A stretch of 64,000 nucleotides of DNA from Planctomycetota bacterium (GTDB lineage Bacteria > Planctomycetota > UBA8742 > UBA2392): the NCBI GenBank assembly GCA_025993795.1, contig JAMQHL010000025.1, positions 1 to 64,000 of the forward strand. The letters are read 5' to 3'. The notes under the pieces were generated by a model. The model was given only the letters and a program-made list of their open reading frames with translations, had not been told where the DNA came from and did not search any database. Below, one piece after another: positions 1-10,607 of this stretch; within the stretch, counting starts at the first letter, position 1, and each line of letters begins with the position of its first letter. A program made the translations under genes and the position numbers.

Positions 1-195
1 GAAGGTCGAACAAGATCAAGCGAAGCATTCATACACCTTGCGATGACACACCTGATGGTTCGAAGACTGAAGCCCGCTTCTTAAACAAGCTCTAAGCGGC
101 TCGCTTCTTGCTCCATTTGGCAATCGGCAGCAGCATGGCGGAAACAGTACAATCTGGGCAACTGTGTTCAATGGCCCGGCGAAAAGGAACGCCCG

Positions 196-807
196 GTGGC
201 AAGCGAAGATCAACACGATGCATGGTATGACGATAAGTCGGAACGCATGCAACTCATTCTTGGGCCGGAGCATGGCATGGTCATGCACGCCATCATTCCC
301 TTTGAGATTGGCGGTGGTCTCGACCTGTACTATTACCCTAAGCGAATAAGAGGGTGCGCCATCGCAACCAAGGAGCTTTCTCCCGCTCTCGGTGAGGGGC
401 CGAACAATGACCGGTTTGAGCGCTACGAGCTGGTCATGTTCACTCGTCACCACTTGGATCTAGACCAAGCGAGGAAACCAAAGTCTTCCTTCGGCAAGGC
501 TCACACGTCCATCAACTCCATTCTGAACTGCATTGCGGCGTACAGCCAGCAAGCAACATTGAACCCCCACCAGACATGCGAGTTCCCAAGGGACATGGAG
601 GGCGTGGGCGGAATGTGCCTGGTCTTCGATGAGTACGGAGATTCCAACCCATACGTCCGTCAGGACTTTGGCTTGCTGGCGATCATCGAGGTCTTTCGGA
701 GCGAGATGGAATTCGCCCATCGAAATGGAGGTGAAGCGCTAATCAACTTGTTGAAACAAGCCGGGCACTACCCCTACTCAGACTTAGATCGGAAGCCTGT
801 CGCCTAA
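196..807 (+). CDS. Suppressor-of-fused (SUFU) domain protein
   Basis: A 203-residue soluble protein read from a GTG start. The C-terminal half carries the pattern I associate with bacterial SUFU-domain proteins: a hydrophobic GLLAIIEVFRSEMEFA helix followed by a closing HYPYSDLDRKPVA stretch. An earlier ELVMFTRHH segment also fits. There is no signal peptide or membrane segment. Bacterial SUFU proteins are mostly uncharacterised; several occur as immunity-like or accessory proteins, so no precise role is assigned. The gene converges on the acetyltransferase gene and the two stop regions overlap by four bases. Base composition looks less GC-rich than the following genes, which could reflect transfer. 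The family call is moderate; the start is uncertain because no clear Shine-Dalgarno site is seen. Confidence 0.65.
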   Translation: MASEDQHDAWYDDKSERMQLILGPEHGMVMHAIIPFEIGGGLDLYYYPKRIRGCAIATKELSPALGEGPNNDRFERYELVMFTRHHLDLDQARKPKSSFGKAHTSINSILNCIAAYSQQATLNPHQTCEFPRDMEGVGGMCLVFDEYGDSNPYVRQDFGLLAIIEVFRSEMEFAHRNGGEALINLLKQAGHYPYSDLDRKPVA

Positions 808-1307
808 ACACTCAGCCGCTTGGCCAGCACCACACTGCGGTAGGTCTTGCGGCCCCACTGGTGATAGTCCACGATCTCATAGCCCCGCCCGGTGTAGAAC
901 CTTATCAGGTAGTCCGCGCTCTCGCTGGTGTCGCCGCCGATCGCCCGATAGCCAAGCTCGCGGGCGCGGTTCTCGATCGCATCCATCAGCGCCGAGCCTA
1001 TGCCCAGGTGCCGGAACTCGGGCTCAACGCCAAGCTGCCCGGCGTAAGCCACGCCTTCCTGGCTGGCCCATGCGGGTTTGTTAGACCGGTCCAGGATCAG
1101 CAAGCTCGTGCCGACAATGCGGCCGTCCATCACCGCCACATAGCATTCATTGCCTTCGATGCGCTCGCGCGTGACTTCAACGCTCTGGTCAGCCGCCGTG
1201 TAGTTGAAACCCATATCAACAAGCCGCTGGTAGCTGCGGTGCAGCAGCTCAGTCAGCTCGTGCAGCGAGTCGCCCGGTTGCAGCAGTCGAATCTCGAAGT
1301 CCGGCAT
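804..1307 (-). CDS. GNAT-family N-acetyltransferase
   Basis: A 167-residue GNAT fold acetyltransferase expected to transfer an acetyl group from acetyl-CoA to an unknown amine. Motif A is clear: GQLGVEPEFRHLGIGSALMD contains the beta-4 strand followed by the R-x-x-G-x-G/A pyrophosphate loop. A C-terminal FYTGRGYEIVD strand-turn matches motif B. The start at MPDFEIRLL is chosen over one 11 codons upstream because the longer form would run into the upstream small gene. It lies 7 bases downstream of that small membrane-protein gene and probably shares its transcript. The substrate cannot be read from sequence. Confidence 0.88.
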   Translation of the reverse strand: MPDFEIRLLQPGDSLHELTELLHRSYQRLVDMGFNYTAADQSVEVTRERIEGNECYVAVMDGRIVGTSLLILDRSNKPAWASQEGVAYAGQLGVEPEFRHLGIGSALMDAIENRARELGYRAIGGDTSESADYLIRFYTGRGYEIVDYHQWGRKTYRSVVLAKRLSV

Positions 1308-1314
1308 CGCAGTG

Positions 1315-1467
1315 CTACGGGATCCAGCGGTTCGGCACAATGTACACCGCTACCAGCCACAGCACCATCAGCAACAGGCATACCAGCGCAACCACCGATG
1401 CAGCCGCCAGCCCATACACAAGCCAGCGCGGCGGCGGCTGTTCGTCGTTGATGCTCCAGTCCTGCAT
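1315..1467 (-). CDS. Small single-pass membrane protein, 50 residues
   Basis: A 50-residue reading frame starting MQDWSINDEQPPPRW, followed by one strongly hydrophobic segment of about 28 residues (residues 17-44) and a short tail ending VPNRWIP. The charged N terminus and single helix suggest a small inner-membrane protein. It sits between the terminator that ends the adenosylhomocysteinase unit and the acetyltransferase gene, 7 bases upstream of the latter. The frame stays open further upstream, but that region contains the terminator hairpin, so the short start is preferred. Function unknown. Confidence 0.55.
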   Translation of the reverse strand: MQDWSINDEQPPPRWLVYGLAAASVVALVCLLLMVLWLVAVYIVPNRWIP

Positions 1468-1529
1468 GACGTTGAAACGAACAACTGCTGATAACGTTGT
1501 CACCCACTCGTTTGCCTGCTTCGCAACGC

Positions 1530-1553
1530 AAAACCCCGGGCTGGCGCCCGGGG
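1530..1553 (-). terminator. Rho-independent terminator after ahcY
   Basis: A perfect 8-bp GC inverted repeat, CCCCGGGC (1534-1541) with GCCCGGGG (1546-1553). On the minus strand it is followed by TTTTGCG. It lies about 30 bases past the ahcY stop codon, so it most likely terminates that transcript. Confidence 0.8.
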
Positions 1554-1585
1554 CTCTTGTTCTCTGGTTGCGTTGCCGCCGGTAA

Positions 1586-3774
<2,189 letters not shown>

Positions 3775-3907
3775 TGTGTCCCCTGTCGATCGGAGCAACA
3801 GCAACGCAATTCAGCAATTGCCTAAGAAATGTCTACAATCTATAGAGTGTCAGTTACACAATGTCATGGACGGTTGGCAACCGTGGACAATCCATTAAAG
3901 AGGCACC

Positions 3908-4168
3908 ATGGCCGACAAGACCCAGCAATCGTACTATGACGCGCTCTCGGAAGAGGCCAAAATGTTGCTTGTCCTGCGCGACGAACTCTACATGGGTTCG
4001 TGGGACAAGATGGTCGACGACTTGAAGAACCGGCTGAAGGGCCGGCCATACATCTTCAAGCTCGTTAACCGGATCGAGGAGGACCTCGAGCGCATTGAGG
4101 CGTTGAGTTCTTACGAGGAAAAACACAAGCTAAACCTCCGCGATTACGACAAAGGAGATCGCCAGTGA
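3908..4168 (+). CDS. Small conserved-looking helical protein, 86 residues
   Basis: An 86-residue acidic/basic helical protein starting MADKTQQSYYDALSEEAK, rich in Glu, Lys, Asp and Leu, with no membrane segment. Its stop overlaps the GTG start of the downstream beta-propeller lipoprotein (GTGA overlap at 4165-4168), so the two are translationally coupled. I do not recognise the family. The coupling suggests a cytoplasmic partner or regulator of the lipoprotein, but that is inference. Confidence 0.7.
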   Translation: MADKTQQSYYDALSEEAKMLLVLRDELYMGSWDKMVDDLKNRLKGRPYIFKLVNRIEEDLERIEALSSYEEKHKLNLRDYDKGDRQ

Positions 4169-5664
4169 AGCATCGTACGTTCGCCAAACGTGCGCTTACG
4201 ATTCTCCCCCCCGGATTCTTGGCGCTTTCATTGATTGTGGCTGGATGTGTTGGATCTCAGCGGCGACCAGCCGACCGCAACCCGCTTGCACCGGACCCGA
4301 CAAGCCGGCAGTCCGCGTCGTACTACGAGACGCAGCTCATGGAGCTGCCGTTGCGTGTGCGGTCGTACGACCTGACCGGCAACATGCGGCGCAATCCTGT
4401 CGTGATCCGCGATATGCATGTGATTCATGACGACGTGCGCGACGAAATTCTGGTGATCGACGCCGACAAGGGCCGCAACACGTTGTGGTCGATTGACGCC
4501 TACGACTTCACGTTGCACTGGAAAACGCCGATTGAAAAGCGCGTCAACTTCGACCCGATTGCCACCCGTAATTATGTCGTGCTGATGAACAGCGACGGTG
4601 AGTACCAGTCCTATGACCGCCTCAGCAACCCGCGCGTTGATGAGGCGCGGCTTGTCAACATGGGCCGCTTCGAGGGCGACGTGTTTCCCTCTGCGCCGCC
4701 CACGGCCAATGATTCGCACGTGTACGTGCCCGCCACAAACACCAACGCTGTGCGCGGCCTTTCGATGGCTACCAATGGCCGTGGAGAGGGCGCCGATACC
4801 TGGTCGTTCCCGCGACCCGGACAGTCCGTGCAGGAACGTTTCTTACAGATCAGCCTGAAACCGGCCGCCGATGGCGAGACCGTGGCATTCGTCAACAACA
4901 ACTACTTCCTTTACATGGTAGACGCGCAAACCGGCGAGTTCCGTGCCGAGTGCGCGCTTGACGCCCACTCACGCACGCCGCCGGTGATCAAGGACGACTT
5001 GGTGTTTGTCGGCAGCGACATCGGCCAGCTTTTCGCATGGCAGAAGTCGGGCGAAAGCGCGTTTGTCATCACGCTTGAGGGGCTGCCCTGCGGCAACATT
5101 TTTGTCGAAGACCGCTGGATCTTTGTGCATACGCTGGAGATGTACGACCAGGAAGTTCCGACAGACGACGGCAAGGGCACACGCCTGAAGACAGCTACGC
5201 GCCCCGGCCAGCTGCTGGCATTCCAGTATGAACTGATCGACGTGCCCAACGACCGGCCGGTGTTCAATGTGATTGACGGCGACCCGTCCACAGCCTGGAA
5301 GATAGACCCCATGTGGACGCTGCCTGATGTCGGCCAGGAAGTACTGATGGTGCACGACAACCGCGTCTATGTGCTGTACGAAGAGAATGAAGAGTTTCTT
5401 AGCGTACGCGAAAAGGCCAAGCTGCGCGGCGAAGGCCGCATCGTCACCAAACGCGACGAACTGCGCACGGTCAGCCGCCAGCTGCGCGTTCTCGACGTCA
5501 AGACTGGCAACCTGCTGCGCCCGGAGTGGGACTTGAACCTGGCGGACTTCCCGTTCGTTGTCGGCAGCATGCACGAACGCGACCGCGCGATCTACCTGGG
5601 CACAAAAGACGGCTACGTTTTCAAAGTGTTCGGGAACAACAAGCGCGCAGCCGGCGGCGGCTAG
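4165..5664 (+). CDS. PQQ-like beta-propeller lipoprotein (BamB-like repeats)
   Basis: A 499-residue exported lipoprotein. The N terminus is basic (MKHRTFAKR), followed by a hydrophobic stretch ending in the lipobox VAGC at about residue 28. The rest shows repeated beta-propeller blades of the PQQ/quinoprotein type: LWSIDAYDFTLHWKTPIEKR, LYMVDAQTGEFRAECALD and LRVLDVKTGNLLRPEWDL, each with the W/L-x-x-D-x-x-T-G core. These resemble BamB, but no other outer-membrane assembly gene is near, so a scaffold role is only inferred. A GTG start is used with a strong AAAGGAG site at 4151-4157. A strong terminator follows. Confidence 0.82.
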   Translation: MKHRTFAKRALTILPPGFLALSLIVAGCVGSQRRPADRNPLAPDPTSRQSASYYETQLMELPLRVRSYDLTGNMRRNPVVIRDMHVIHDDVRDEILVIDADKGRNTLWSIDAYDFTLHWKTPIEKRVNFDPIATRNYVVLMNSDGEYQSYDRLSNPRVDEARLVNMGRFEGDVFPSAPPTANDSHVYVPATNTNAVRGLSMATNGRGEGADTWSFPRPGQSVQERFLQISLKPAADGETVAFVNNNYFLYMVDAQTGEFRAECALDAHSRTPPVIKDDLVFVGSDIGQLFAWQKSGESAFVITLEGLPCGNIFVEDRWIFVHTLEMYDQEVPTDDGKGTRLKTATRPGQLLAFQYELIDVPNDRPVFNVIDGDPSTAWKIDPMWTLPDVGQEVLMVHDNRVYVLYEENEEFLSVREKAKLRGEGRIVTKRDELRTVSRQLRVLDVKTGNLLRPEWDLNLADFPFVVGSMHERDRAIYLGTKDGYVFKVFGNNKRAAGGG

Positions 5665-5699
5665 TCCGATCCGACGCAGGACCAGTGCAGCTTAGTACA

Positions 5700-5727
5700 G
5701 AAAGGCGCAGCGACGGCTGCGCCTTTC
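5700..5727 (+). terminator. Strong stem-loop terminator
   Basis: A perfect 12-bp inverted repeat, arms 5700-5711 and 5716-5727, with a GACG tetraloop. The outer arm is A-rich and its partner T-rich, so it can act on either strand. It ends the lipoprotein transcript. Confidence 0.85.
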
Positions 5728-5779
5728 CATTTAGAACAGCCCAATCACCGGCAAAGGCGTTTCAAACCCGGAGGCAAGT

Positions 5780-5989
5780 ATGTCCCATCCTGACAAGACA
5801 GGTCTTAAAACCCGCGCCAAGACGCAGTTCAACGTGCGCTGGGACGAGTACAGCAGCAACGTCAAGCTCGTGGCGCAGGTCATTAAGGCCCAGATCAAAC
5901 ATGGAACCGGCGACCTGCACGGTGAGCTGAGCAAGGCCTTTCGCCAGCTGGGCAATGACGTCATTGAGTGCATTGTTGACGAAATGTAG
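5780..5989 (+). CDS. Small hypothetical helical protein, 69 residues
   Basis: A 69-residue soluble protein starting MSHPDKTGLKTRAK with a predicted long amphipathic helix (SSNVKLVAQVIKAQIKHG) and a second helix at the C terminus. A GGAGG ribosome-binding site at 5770-5774 sits 5 bases before the ATG, which supports expression. It is flanked by a terminator upstream and a convergent VWA-domain gene 5 bases downstream. I do not recognise the family and assign no function. Confidence 0.65.
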   Translation: MSHPDKTGLKTRAKTQFNVRWDEYSSNVKLVAQVIKAQIKHGTGDLHGELSKAFRQLGNDVIECIVDEM

Positions 5990-5994
5990 GCGCT

Positions 5995-8406
5995 TCACGT
6001 CGCGCGGTTCCGCAACGCGAATCCGGCAACAAGAAACGTGAGCGCAAGCAATGCTGCCGCCCAGGTCAGGTCAATGGGCGACTTCGCGGGCTCGCCGATG
6101 CGGGTCGGCGTCCAGGCATCGAGGCTGCTCACTACACGGATGCCGGCTTGTGCGGCCATGGAGAAGAAGACCTCATCGTCGCCGGTTAACCTGAGTTCAT
6201 GCGGCACCAGGCGCGGTAGCGCAATGCGCTGTAGCAGCAACTCGCCGTCAAAGACCTGCAACTCCTCTCCTGCCGGCAACTTATCCAGCAGCCAGCGCCC
6301 CGGCGTATCAAGCCGTGCGGCGCCGCCGCTGGAAAGGCGCAAGTCCCTGGCGGGGGCCGCAATCGTTCCGACCCAGATCAGCTCGGCGCCTTGCTCAAGG
6401 ACATTCAGGAGCAGGTTGGTACGGCTGGCGGTGGCAAGAATGAACTCAATGGCAAACGCAAGTCGTTCTTGAAAGAACCCGGTGCCCCAGAACGCCGCAA
6501 GCCGCTCATCGCCCCAAGAGCGAGTGCACAGGCAAGCCGTGCGGCCAACAAGCTGCCGGTGCGCAAGCAGCGGGTACTCCGGAAAACGCACGGCCGGCGT
6601 CTGCGCGGTCAGTGTCGGCGTTACCGACCTCTCCGTGCGCAGGGCCGTCTTGGCCAGCAGGTGCAGCGGCTCAGGCACACCGCCCACTTCCCACTTGTCG
6701 GTTGACACCCAACTGCTGTCGCCCCCGGCAAGGGCCCTGTCCAGAGTCTCCAGCAGTTTACTGAACCCGTCGCTGCCGGCTGTCCAGAAGTGCACGTCGG
6801 GCTTCGACGGCGCTTCCCGCAACCAGCCAATCCACGCGTGTTGGGCTGGGTCAGTCAAGACAATGTCAGCACGGACCTTGCCGGCTGCCAGCGCATCCGC
6901 GAGCTCGAGCCATTCAAGCTGGCTTGCGCTGTTGTCTTCGCCGTCGGTGATCACGAACAGCCGCCGCTGTTGGTCTTCGCCGCCGCCCAATGCCGCCAGC
7001 GCTGTGCTCATGCTGCGACGGATGCGAGTGGTCAGTTCGGCGCGCAGGCCCCGAAGCGTCGCTGTGTGCTCAGGGGCGCCGGGACGCCGAAAGACGATGT
7101 CGCCCTGCACGGACTGGTTGAAGCCAACGAGTGCCACGGCGTCCGTCGGTGACGCGGTTGCCAGCACACGCTCTGCAGCCTCGCGCAGGCGGTCCAGCTT
7201 GGTGGCGCCCCCGGGCAGCGTTTGCCCCATGCTTTCGGATGCATCGAGCAACAGCAACAGGCGATGCGGCGGCACGTCCTGGGGGCGAAAGCGCACGGGC
7301 ATGACATCCTCCAGCGCTGTGCCGCGATAGCCGCCCGGCCCGAATGCGCCCTCTGCGCCGAGCATCAACAGGTTGCCGCCTGCCATGACCCAATCGCGCA
7401 GTACCTGCAAACCGTCGCGCGTGGCCCCGGATTCATGCAACGGCAGATTGTTGATGATCAGCGCCCCAATGCCTTCCAGTGCCGCAGCCGTCACAGGCAA
7501 CTCATGACTTACACGCACTTCATTGCGCGGGTCGGCCCGCAGTGTCACAAGCAGTCCATCTGCGGCCGGCGAGTGACCGCGCGGTACACAGTAGGCGATC
7601 ACGCGGCGGCCCCCGGCGTAGAAAGCCACAGATGCCTCGTCGTTCGCGGGTTCGCGATCGCCCGCGACTTCCAGTACCAGCCGCACGCGCACAAGGCCGC
7701 TGCCCGGCGCGACCAGACTGTAGCTGAGCCCAGCCGCGAGCCCGCCCTTCACGCTGCGCGTGCCCTGTGCGATCGCGTTGCTTCCGATCATCATCTTCCA
7801 GCCGATCTGCGCGTCTGTGTCGCACTGAATCGTGGCGCGCAACAGGGCCGTGCCGCCATCCGCAACAGACGTCGGTGCCGTGAAATCAAGGACTGACGCA
7901 TCCGGTCTGGCGGGCGGCGGCAAGCGCAGAAGCAGCAGGCGGCGGGTGTCTACGGCCTGCATCAGATCCGCGAGGCGCCCCCGGCCATCGGTCGCGAGAA
8001 TGACTTCGCCATCGACGGCGGCGTCCGCACGCAGACCCGCCAATGCGGTGTAGTCGGTGCCGCCGCCCCCAGGCGACCCCACAGAACGCAGCGCATCAGA
8101 CAGCTCGTATCGCGCAACACTGTGCGAAGCCGGAAGTGTCGCCCCTGCCAGGGCATCCACAATTGCCGCTTCAGCGGCGGCCTTGCGCGGCGCAATCGAC
8201 CCGGAGACATCCTGCACGACTGCATGCGTCGCTCCGGGCGCCTCACTGCCTATTGATGGGCGCGCGCCGGCCAGAAGAAATGCCGCGCCCGCCAGCGCAA
8301 ACAGCGGCGCTGCCGGCCGACGCAGCTTGATCGCCGCCGCGACTGCTGCCAGCGCGACAGCGGCAGATACGATTACCAGCCACGGGATGTCGAACTCAAG
8401 TCCCAT
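5995..8406 (-). CDS. Membrane-anchored VWA-domain protein (BatA-like)
   Basis: An 803-residue protein with two N-terminal transmembrane helices (residues about 7-47), a large periplasmic part and one C-terminal helix (about 775-797). A von Willebrand A domain in the middle begins with LLLLLDASESMGQ near residue 385. It provides the D-x-S-x-S metal-ion-dependent adhesion site, and ITDGEDNS later gives the second metal segment. A GALIINNLPLHESG-type strand before it resembles the class-I glutamine-amidotransferase-like fold often found in such proteins, which is inference. The architecture resembles large BatA/DUF4159-type VWA membrane proteins, but no MoxR ATPase is adjacent. It converges on the 69-residue gene and diverges from the SpoIID-like gene. 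Confidence 0.82.
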   Translation of the reverse strand: MGLEFDIPWLVIVSAAVALAAVAAAIKLRRPAAPLFALAGAAFLLAGARPSIGSEAPGATHAVVQDVSGSIAPRKAAAEAAIVDALAGATLPASHSVARYELSDALRSVGSPGGGGTDYTALAGLRADAAVDGEVILATDGRGRLADLMQAVDTRRLLLLRLPPPARPDASVLDFTAPTSVADGGTALLRATIQCDTDAQIGWKMMIGSNAIAQGTRSVKGGLAAGLSYSLVAPGSGLVRVRLVLEVAGDREPANDEASVAFYAGGRRVIAYCVPRGHSPAADGLLVTLRADPRNEVRVSHELPVTAAALEGIGALIINNLPLHESGATRDGLQVLRDWVMAGGNLLMLGAEGAFGPGGYRGTALEDVMPVRFRPQDVPPHRLLLLLDASESMGQTLPGGATKLDRLREAAERVLATASPTDAVALVGFNQSVQGDIVFRRPGAPEHTATLRGLRAELTTRIRRSMSTALAALGGGEDQQRRLFVITDGEDNSASQLEWLELADALAAGKVRADIVLTDPAQHAWIGWLREAPSKPDVHFWTAGSDGFSKLLETLDRALAGGDSSWVSTDKWEVGGVPEPLHLLAKTALRTERSVTPTLTAQTPAVRFPEYPLLAHRQLVGRTACLCTRSWGDERLAAFWGTGFFQERLAFAIEFILATASRTNLLLNVLEQGAELIWVGTIAAPARDLRLSSGGAARLDTPGRWLLDKLPAGEELQVFDGELLLQRIALPRLVPHELRLTGDDEVFFSMAAQAGIRVVSSLDAWTPTRIGEPAKSPIDLTWAAALLALTFLVAGFALRNRAT

Positions 8407-8489
8407 AATTTCTGCGGCCGATCGCCCGCTCCTGCCGATGAACGTTGCGGGTTCCCGCCGATTCGGGCGGAAGACGAATGGAGAGTTCC

Positions 8490-9689
8490 ATGATCAAGCA
8501 CGTCGGCATCGTTCTCTTCTTCTTGATGTTCCTGCTCGTGTCCTGTGCCAACTTCCAATCCGGAAAATCCGGCCCCGAACTTCTTGCACCGATACCGACC
8601 TATGGTGCTGCCCCTTTGGTTCGGGTCAAGCTGTCCAGGCCCAGTGCAGCGACGACTCTGCAAGTAGACGCGGGAAAGGCAACCATCTCGCTTGATGGCG
8701 TACGCACCGAGGCAACGGGCAAGATTACGATCTCTCTCGATGGCGCGGCCATGAACGTCGAAGGAATCGGGCGCGCTAGTTTCGTTGAAATCGCGCCGGC
8801 ACTCGCGCCGGAACACTTCAGTGTCGAGAACCGGGTCTATCGCGGCCGCCTGCGCGTCATCTGTGGCGCCGACGGTTGGGAAGTCATCAACGTTGTTGAC
8901 CTTGAACAATACGTGGCGGGAGTCGTAGGCTGGGAGATGATTACCGGCTGGCCCCTCGAGGCGCTGAAGGCCCAGGCAATCGCAAGCCGCACTTATGCCG
9001 TATTCGAGATGGAATACGCACGCGGCAACGGCCGCACCTGGGACCTTGACGACACCACGGCCTACCAGGTGTACGGAGGGGTGGGTCCAGCCGACAAACC
9101 CAAGCAGTGGCGCGAAACACCGAACGTGCTGCTGGCGCGCGAATCCACCAATGGCGTGATCCTGACCTATCAGGGCAAGGGCTTCCGCGCGTTCTTTCAC
9201 AGCACCAGTGGCGGCCACACGGTCAATCCTTCGGCCGGCCTGGGTATCGACGAAAGCATACCGCCACTTGCCGGCGCTGACCTGGGCGACTTCGGTAAGG
9301 ACAGCCCCAAACACCGCTGGGAGCAGCGCATGGCCGCAGGCGAGTTGAAGGCGCGCCTGATTGAAAAGAAGATCACGCCCTCCGACCTTATCCGCATCGA
9401 AGCAGCCGAGACCGCACCCAGCGGCCACGCGGTGACCGTGAAGCTCTATGATCGGAAGGGGCACCATCGAGTCATATCGGCCGTTGACCTTCGGCGTGTG
9501 CTCGGGCTGTACAGCACCAACTTTTCAGCGGAGAAGCAGGGCGACGAATGGGTGTTCACAGGGCGCGGTTATGGTCACGGATGCGGCATGTGCCAGTGGA
9601 GCGCCAAGGGAATGGCTGCCGCCGGCTGGAAATCCGCACGCATTCTTGAAACCATGTACCCCGGCAGTGAACAGAAGTCGTTGTACTAG
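8490..9689 (+). CDS. SpoIID/LytB-domain lipoprotein
   Basis: A 399-residue exported lipoprotein. The start MIKHVGIVLFFLMFLLVSC is chosen because GGAGAG lies 4-5 bases upstream; it yields a signal peptide with lipobox LVSC. The SpoIID/LytB hallmark segments are present: GWEMITGWPLEALKAQAIAS followed by RTYA, then STSGGHT, and a C-terminal GRGYGHGCGMCQWSAKGMA. SpoIID proteins are lytic transglycosylases that cleave denuded peptidoglycan glycan strands; relatives in non-sporulating bacteria are cell-wall enzymes or amidase enhancers. Here it probably acts on peptidoglycan from the membrane surface. A good terminator follows. Confidence 0.92.
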   Translation: MIKHVGIVLFFLMFLLVSCANFQSGKSGPELLAPIPTYGAAPLVRVKLSRPSAATTLQVDAGKATISLDGVRTEATGKITISLDGAAMNVEGIGRASFVEIAPALAPEHFSVENRVYRGRLRVICGADGWEVINVVDLEQYVAGVVGWEMITGWPLEALKAQAIASRTYAVFEMEYARGNGRTWDLDDTTAYQVYGGVGPADKPKQWRETPNVLLARESTNGVILTYQGKGFRAFFHSTSGGHTVNPSAGLGIDESIPPLAGADLGDFGKDSPKHRWEQRMAAGELKARLIEKKITPSDLIRIEAAETAPSGHAVTVKLYDRKGHHRVISAVDLRRVLGLYSTNFSAEKQGDEWVFTGRGYGHGCGMCQWSAKGMAAAGWKSARILETMYPGSEQKSLY

Positions 9690-9706
9690 ACGGTGCAGAC
9701 TGCAAG

Positions 9707-9732
9707 GCCCGCGACAATGTCGCGGGCTTTCT
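9707..9732 (+). terminator. Rho-independent terminator
   Basis: A 9-bp GC-rich inverted repeat (9707-9715 with 9719-9727, loop AAT) followed by TTTCTT, 17 bases after the SpoIID-like stop codon. It separates that gene from the uracil-DNA glycosylase gene. Confidence 0.85.
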
Positions 9733-9744
9733 TATGCTCGCACC

Positions 9745-10557
9745 ATGGCACTGTCCAAGGCACAACTGGCACGGCAGCTTCGCGGTCACCTGGAGTTGCT
9801 CGCAGCAGGCGGCGTGCGCGAGCTTCCCGTCGCCACCAGGTCGCAGCCAACCCGCAAGCCGGCGCCGAAGCGCCAGGCACCACCCCGCATGGCGGCCCCT
9901 GCGGTACCCACGGCCGGGTTCAAGGCGGTGGTCGTGCCGTCTTGCGCCTTGGCTGAGCTCAATACCTTCCAAGGCGATGCGGCACGCACGCTGGAGCCGC
10001 TTGCAGAGCAGGTCAGGGTGTGCGCCAGGTGTCGGCTCTGCGAGACACGGACGCAGACAGTGTTCGGGACCGGCAACCCGCGTTCGCCGCTGATGATTGT
10101 CGGAGAAGCACCCGGCGGCGATGAGGACACCAAGGGCGTGCCGTTTGTCGGACGGGCGGGCAAGCTGCTGACCGACATCATCGAGAAGGGCATGAAGTAC
10201 AGGCGTGAACACGTCTACATCGCCAACGTGCTGAAGTGTCGCCCGCCGAACAACCGCAACCCTGAACAGGACGAGATTGACGCGTGCCGCGGCTACCTAC
10301 AGCAACAGATCGATTTGATTAACCCGAAAGTGATCCTTGCCGTGGGTCTGTTTCCAGCGCAGTGGCTGACGGGTCAGAAGCTGCCGATCGGCAAGCTGCG
10401 CGGGCAAGTGTACGAGGTCAACGGCCGCAAGGTAATCGCCACCTATCACCCCGCATACCTGCTGCGCAACTACACCGTAGAAACGCGCAAGAAGGTCCAC
10501 GAGGATGTGCTGTTAGCCGTTGGCATTCTCGGTTCCGGCCCCCTCATCAACGAATAG
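9745..10557 (+). CDS. Uracil-DNA glycosylase, family 4 (Fe-S type)
   Basis: A 270-residue DNA-repair enzyme removing uracil from DNA. After an N-terminal extension of about 90 residues rich in Pro, Arg and Ala come the first cluster cysteines in [10 protein letters not shown]. Catalytic motif [20 protein letters not shown] follows, with the family-4 GEAPG-x-x-E form. Then come [13 protein letters not shown] with the third cysteine and the C-terminal [10 protein letters not shown] motif. A fourth cluster cysteine is probably the C in EIDACRGYL. The ATG at 9745 is used; the frame is open upstream, but that would run through the terminator hairpin. The basic N-terminal tail is longer than in typical family-4 enzymes. 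Confidence 0.93.
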   Translation: MALSKAQLARQLRGHLELLAAGGVRELPVATRSQPTRKPAPKRQAPPRMAAPAVPTAGFKAVVVPSCALAELNTFQGDAARTLEPLAEQVRVCARCRLCETRTQTVFGTGNPRSPLMIVGEAPGGDEDTKGVPFVGRAGKLLTDIIEKGMKYRREHVYIANVLKCRPPNNRNPEQDEIDACRGYLQQQIDLINPKVILAVGLFPAQWLTGQKLPIGKLRGQVYEVNGRKVIATYHPAYLLRNYTVETRKKVHEDVLLAVGILGSGPLINE

Positions 10558-10578
10558 GGGCGCAGCACGCTGCGCCCC
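10557..10578. terminator. Hairpin between convergent genes
   Basis: A 9-bp perfect inverted repeat (10557-10565 with 10570-10578, loop CACG) starting at the last base of the glycosylase stop codon and preceding the end of the convergent DUF3160-like gene. It lacks a T-tract on either side, so terminator function is likely but not certain. Confidence 0.5.
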
Positions 10579-10607
10579 CGGTCACACGTCTTGCACATTC
10601 GTTGCGT

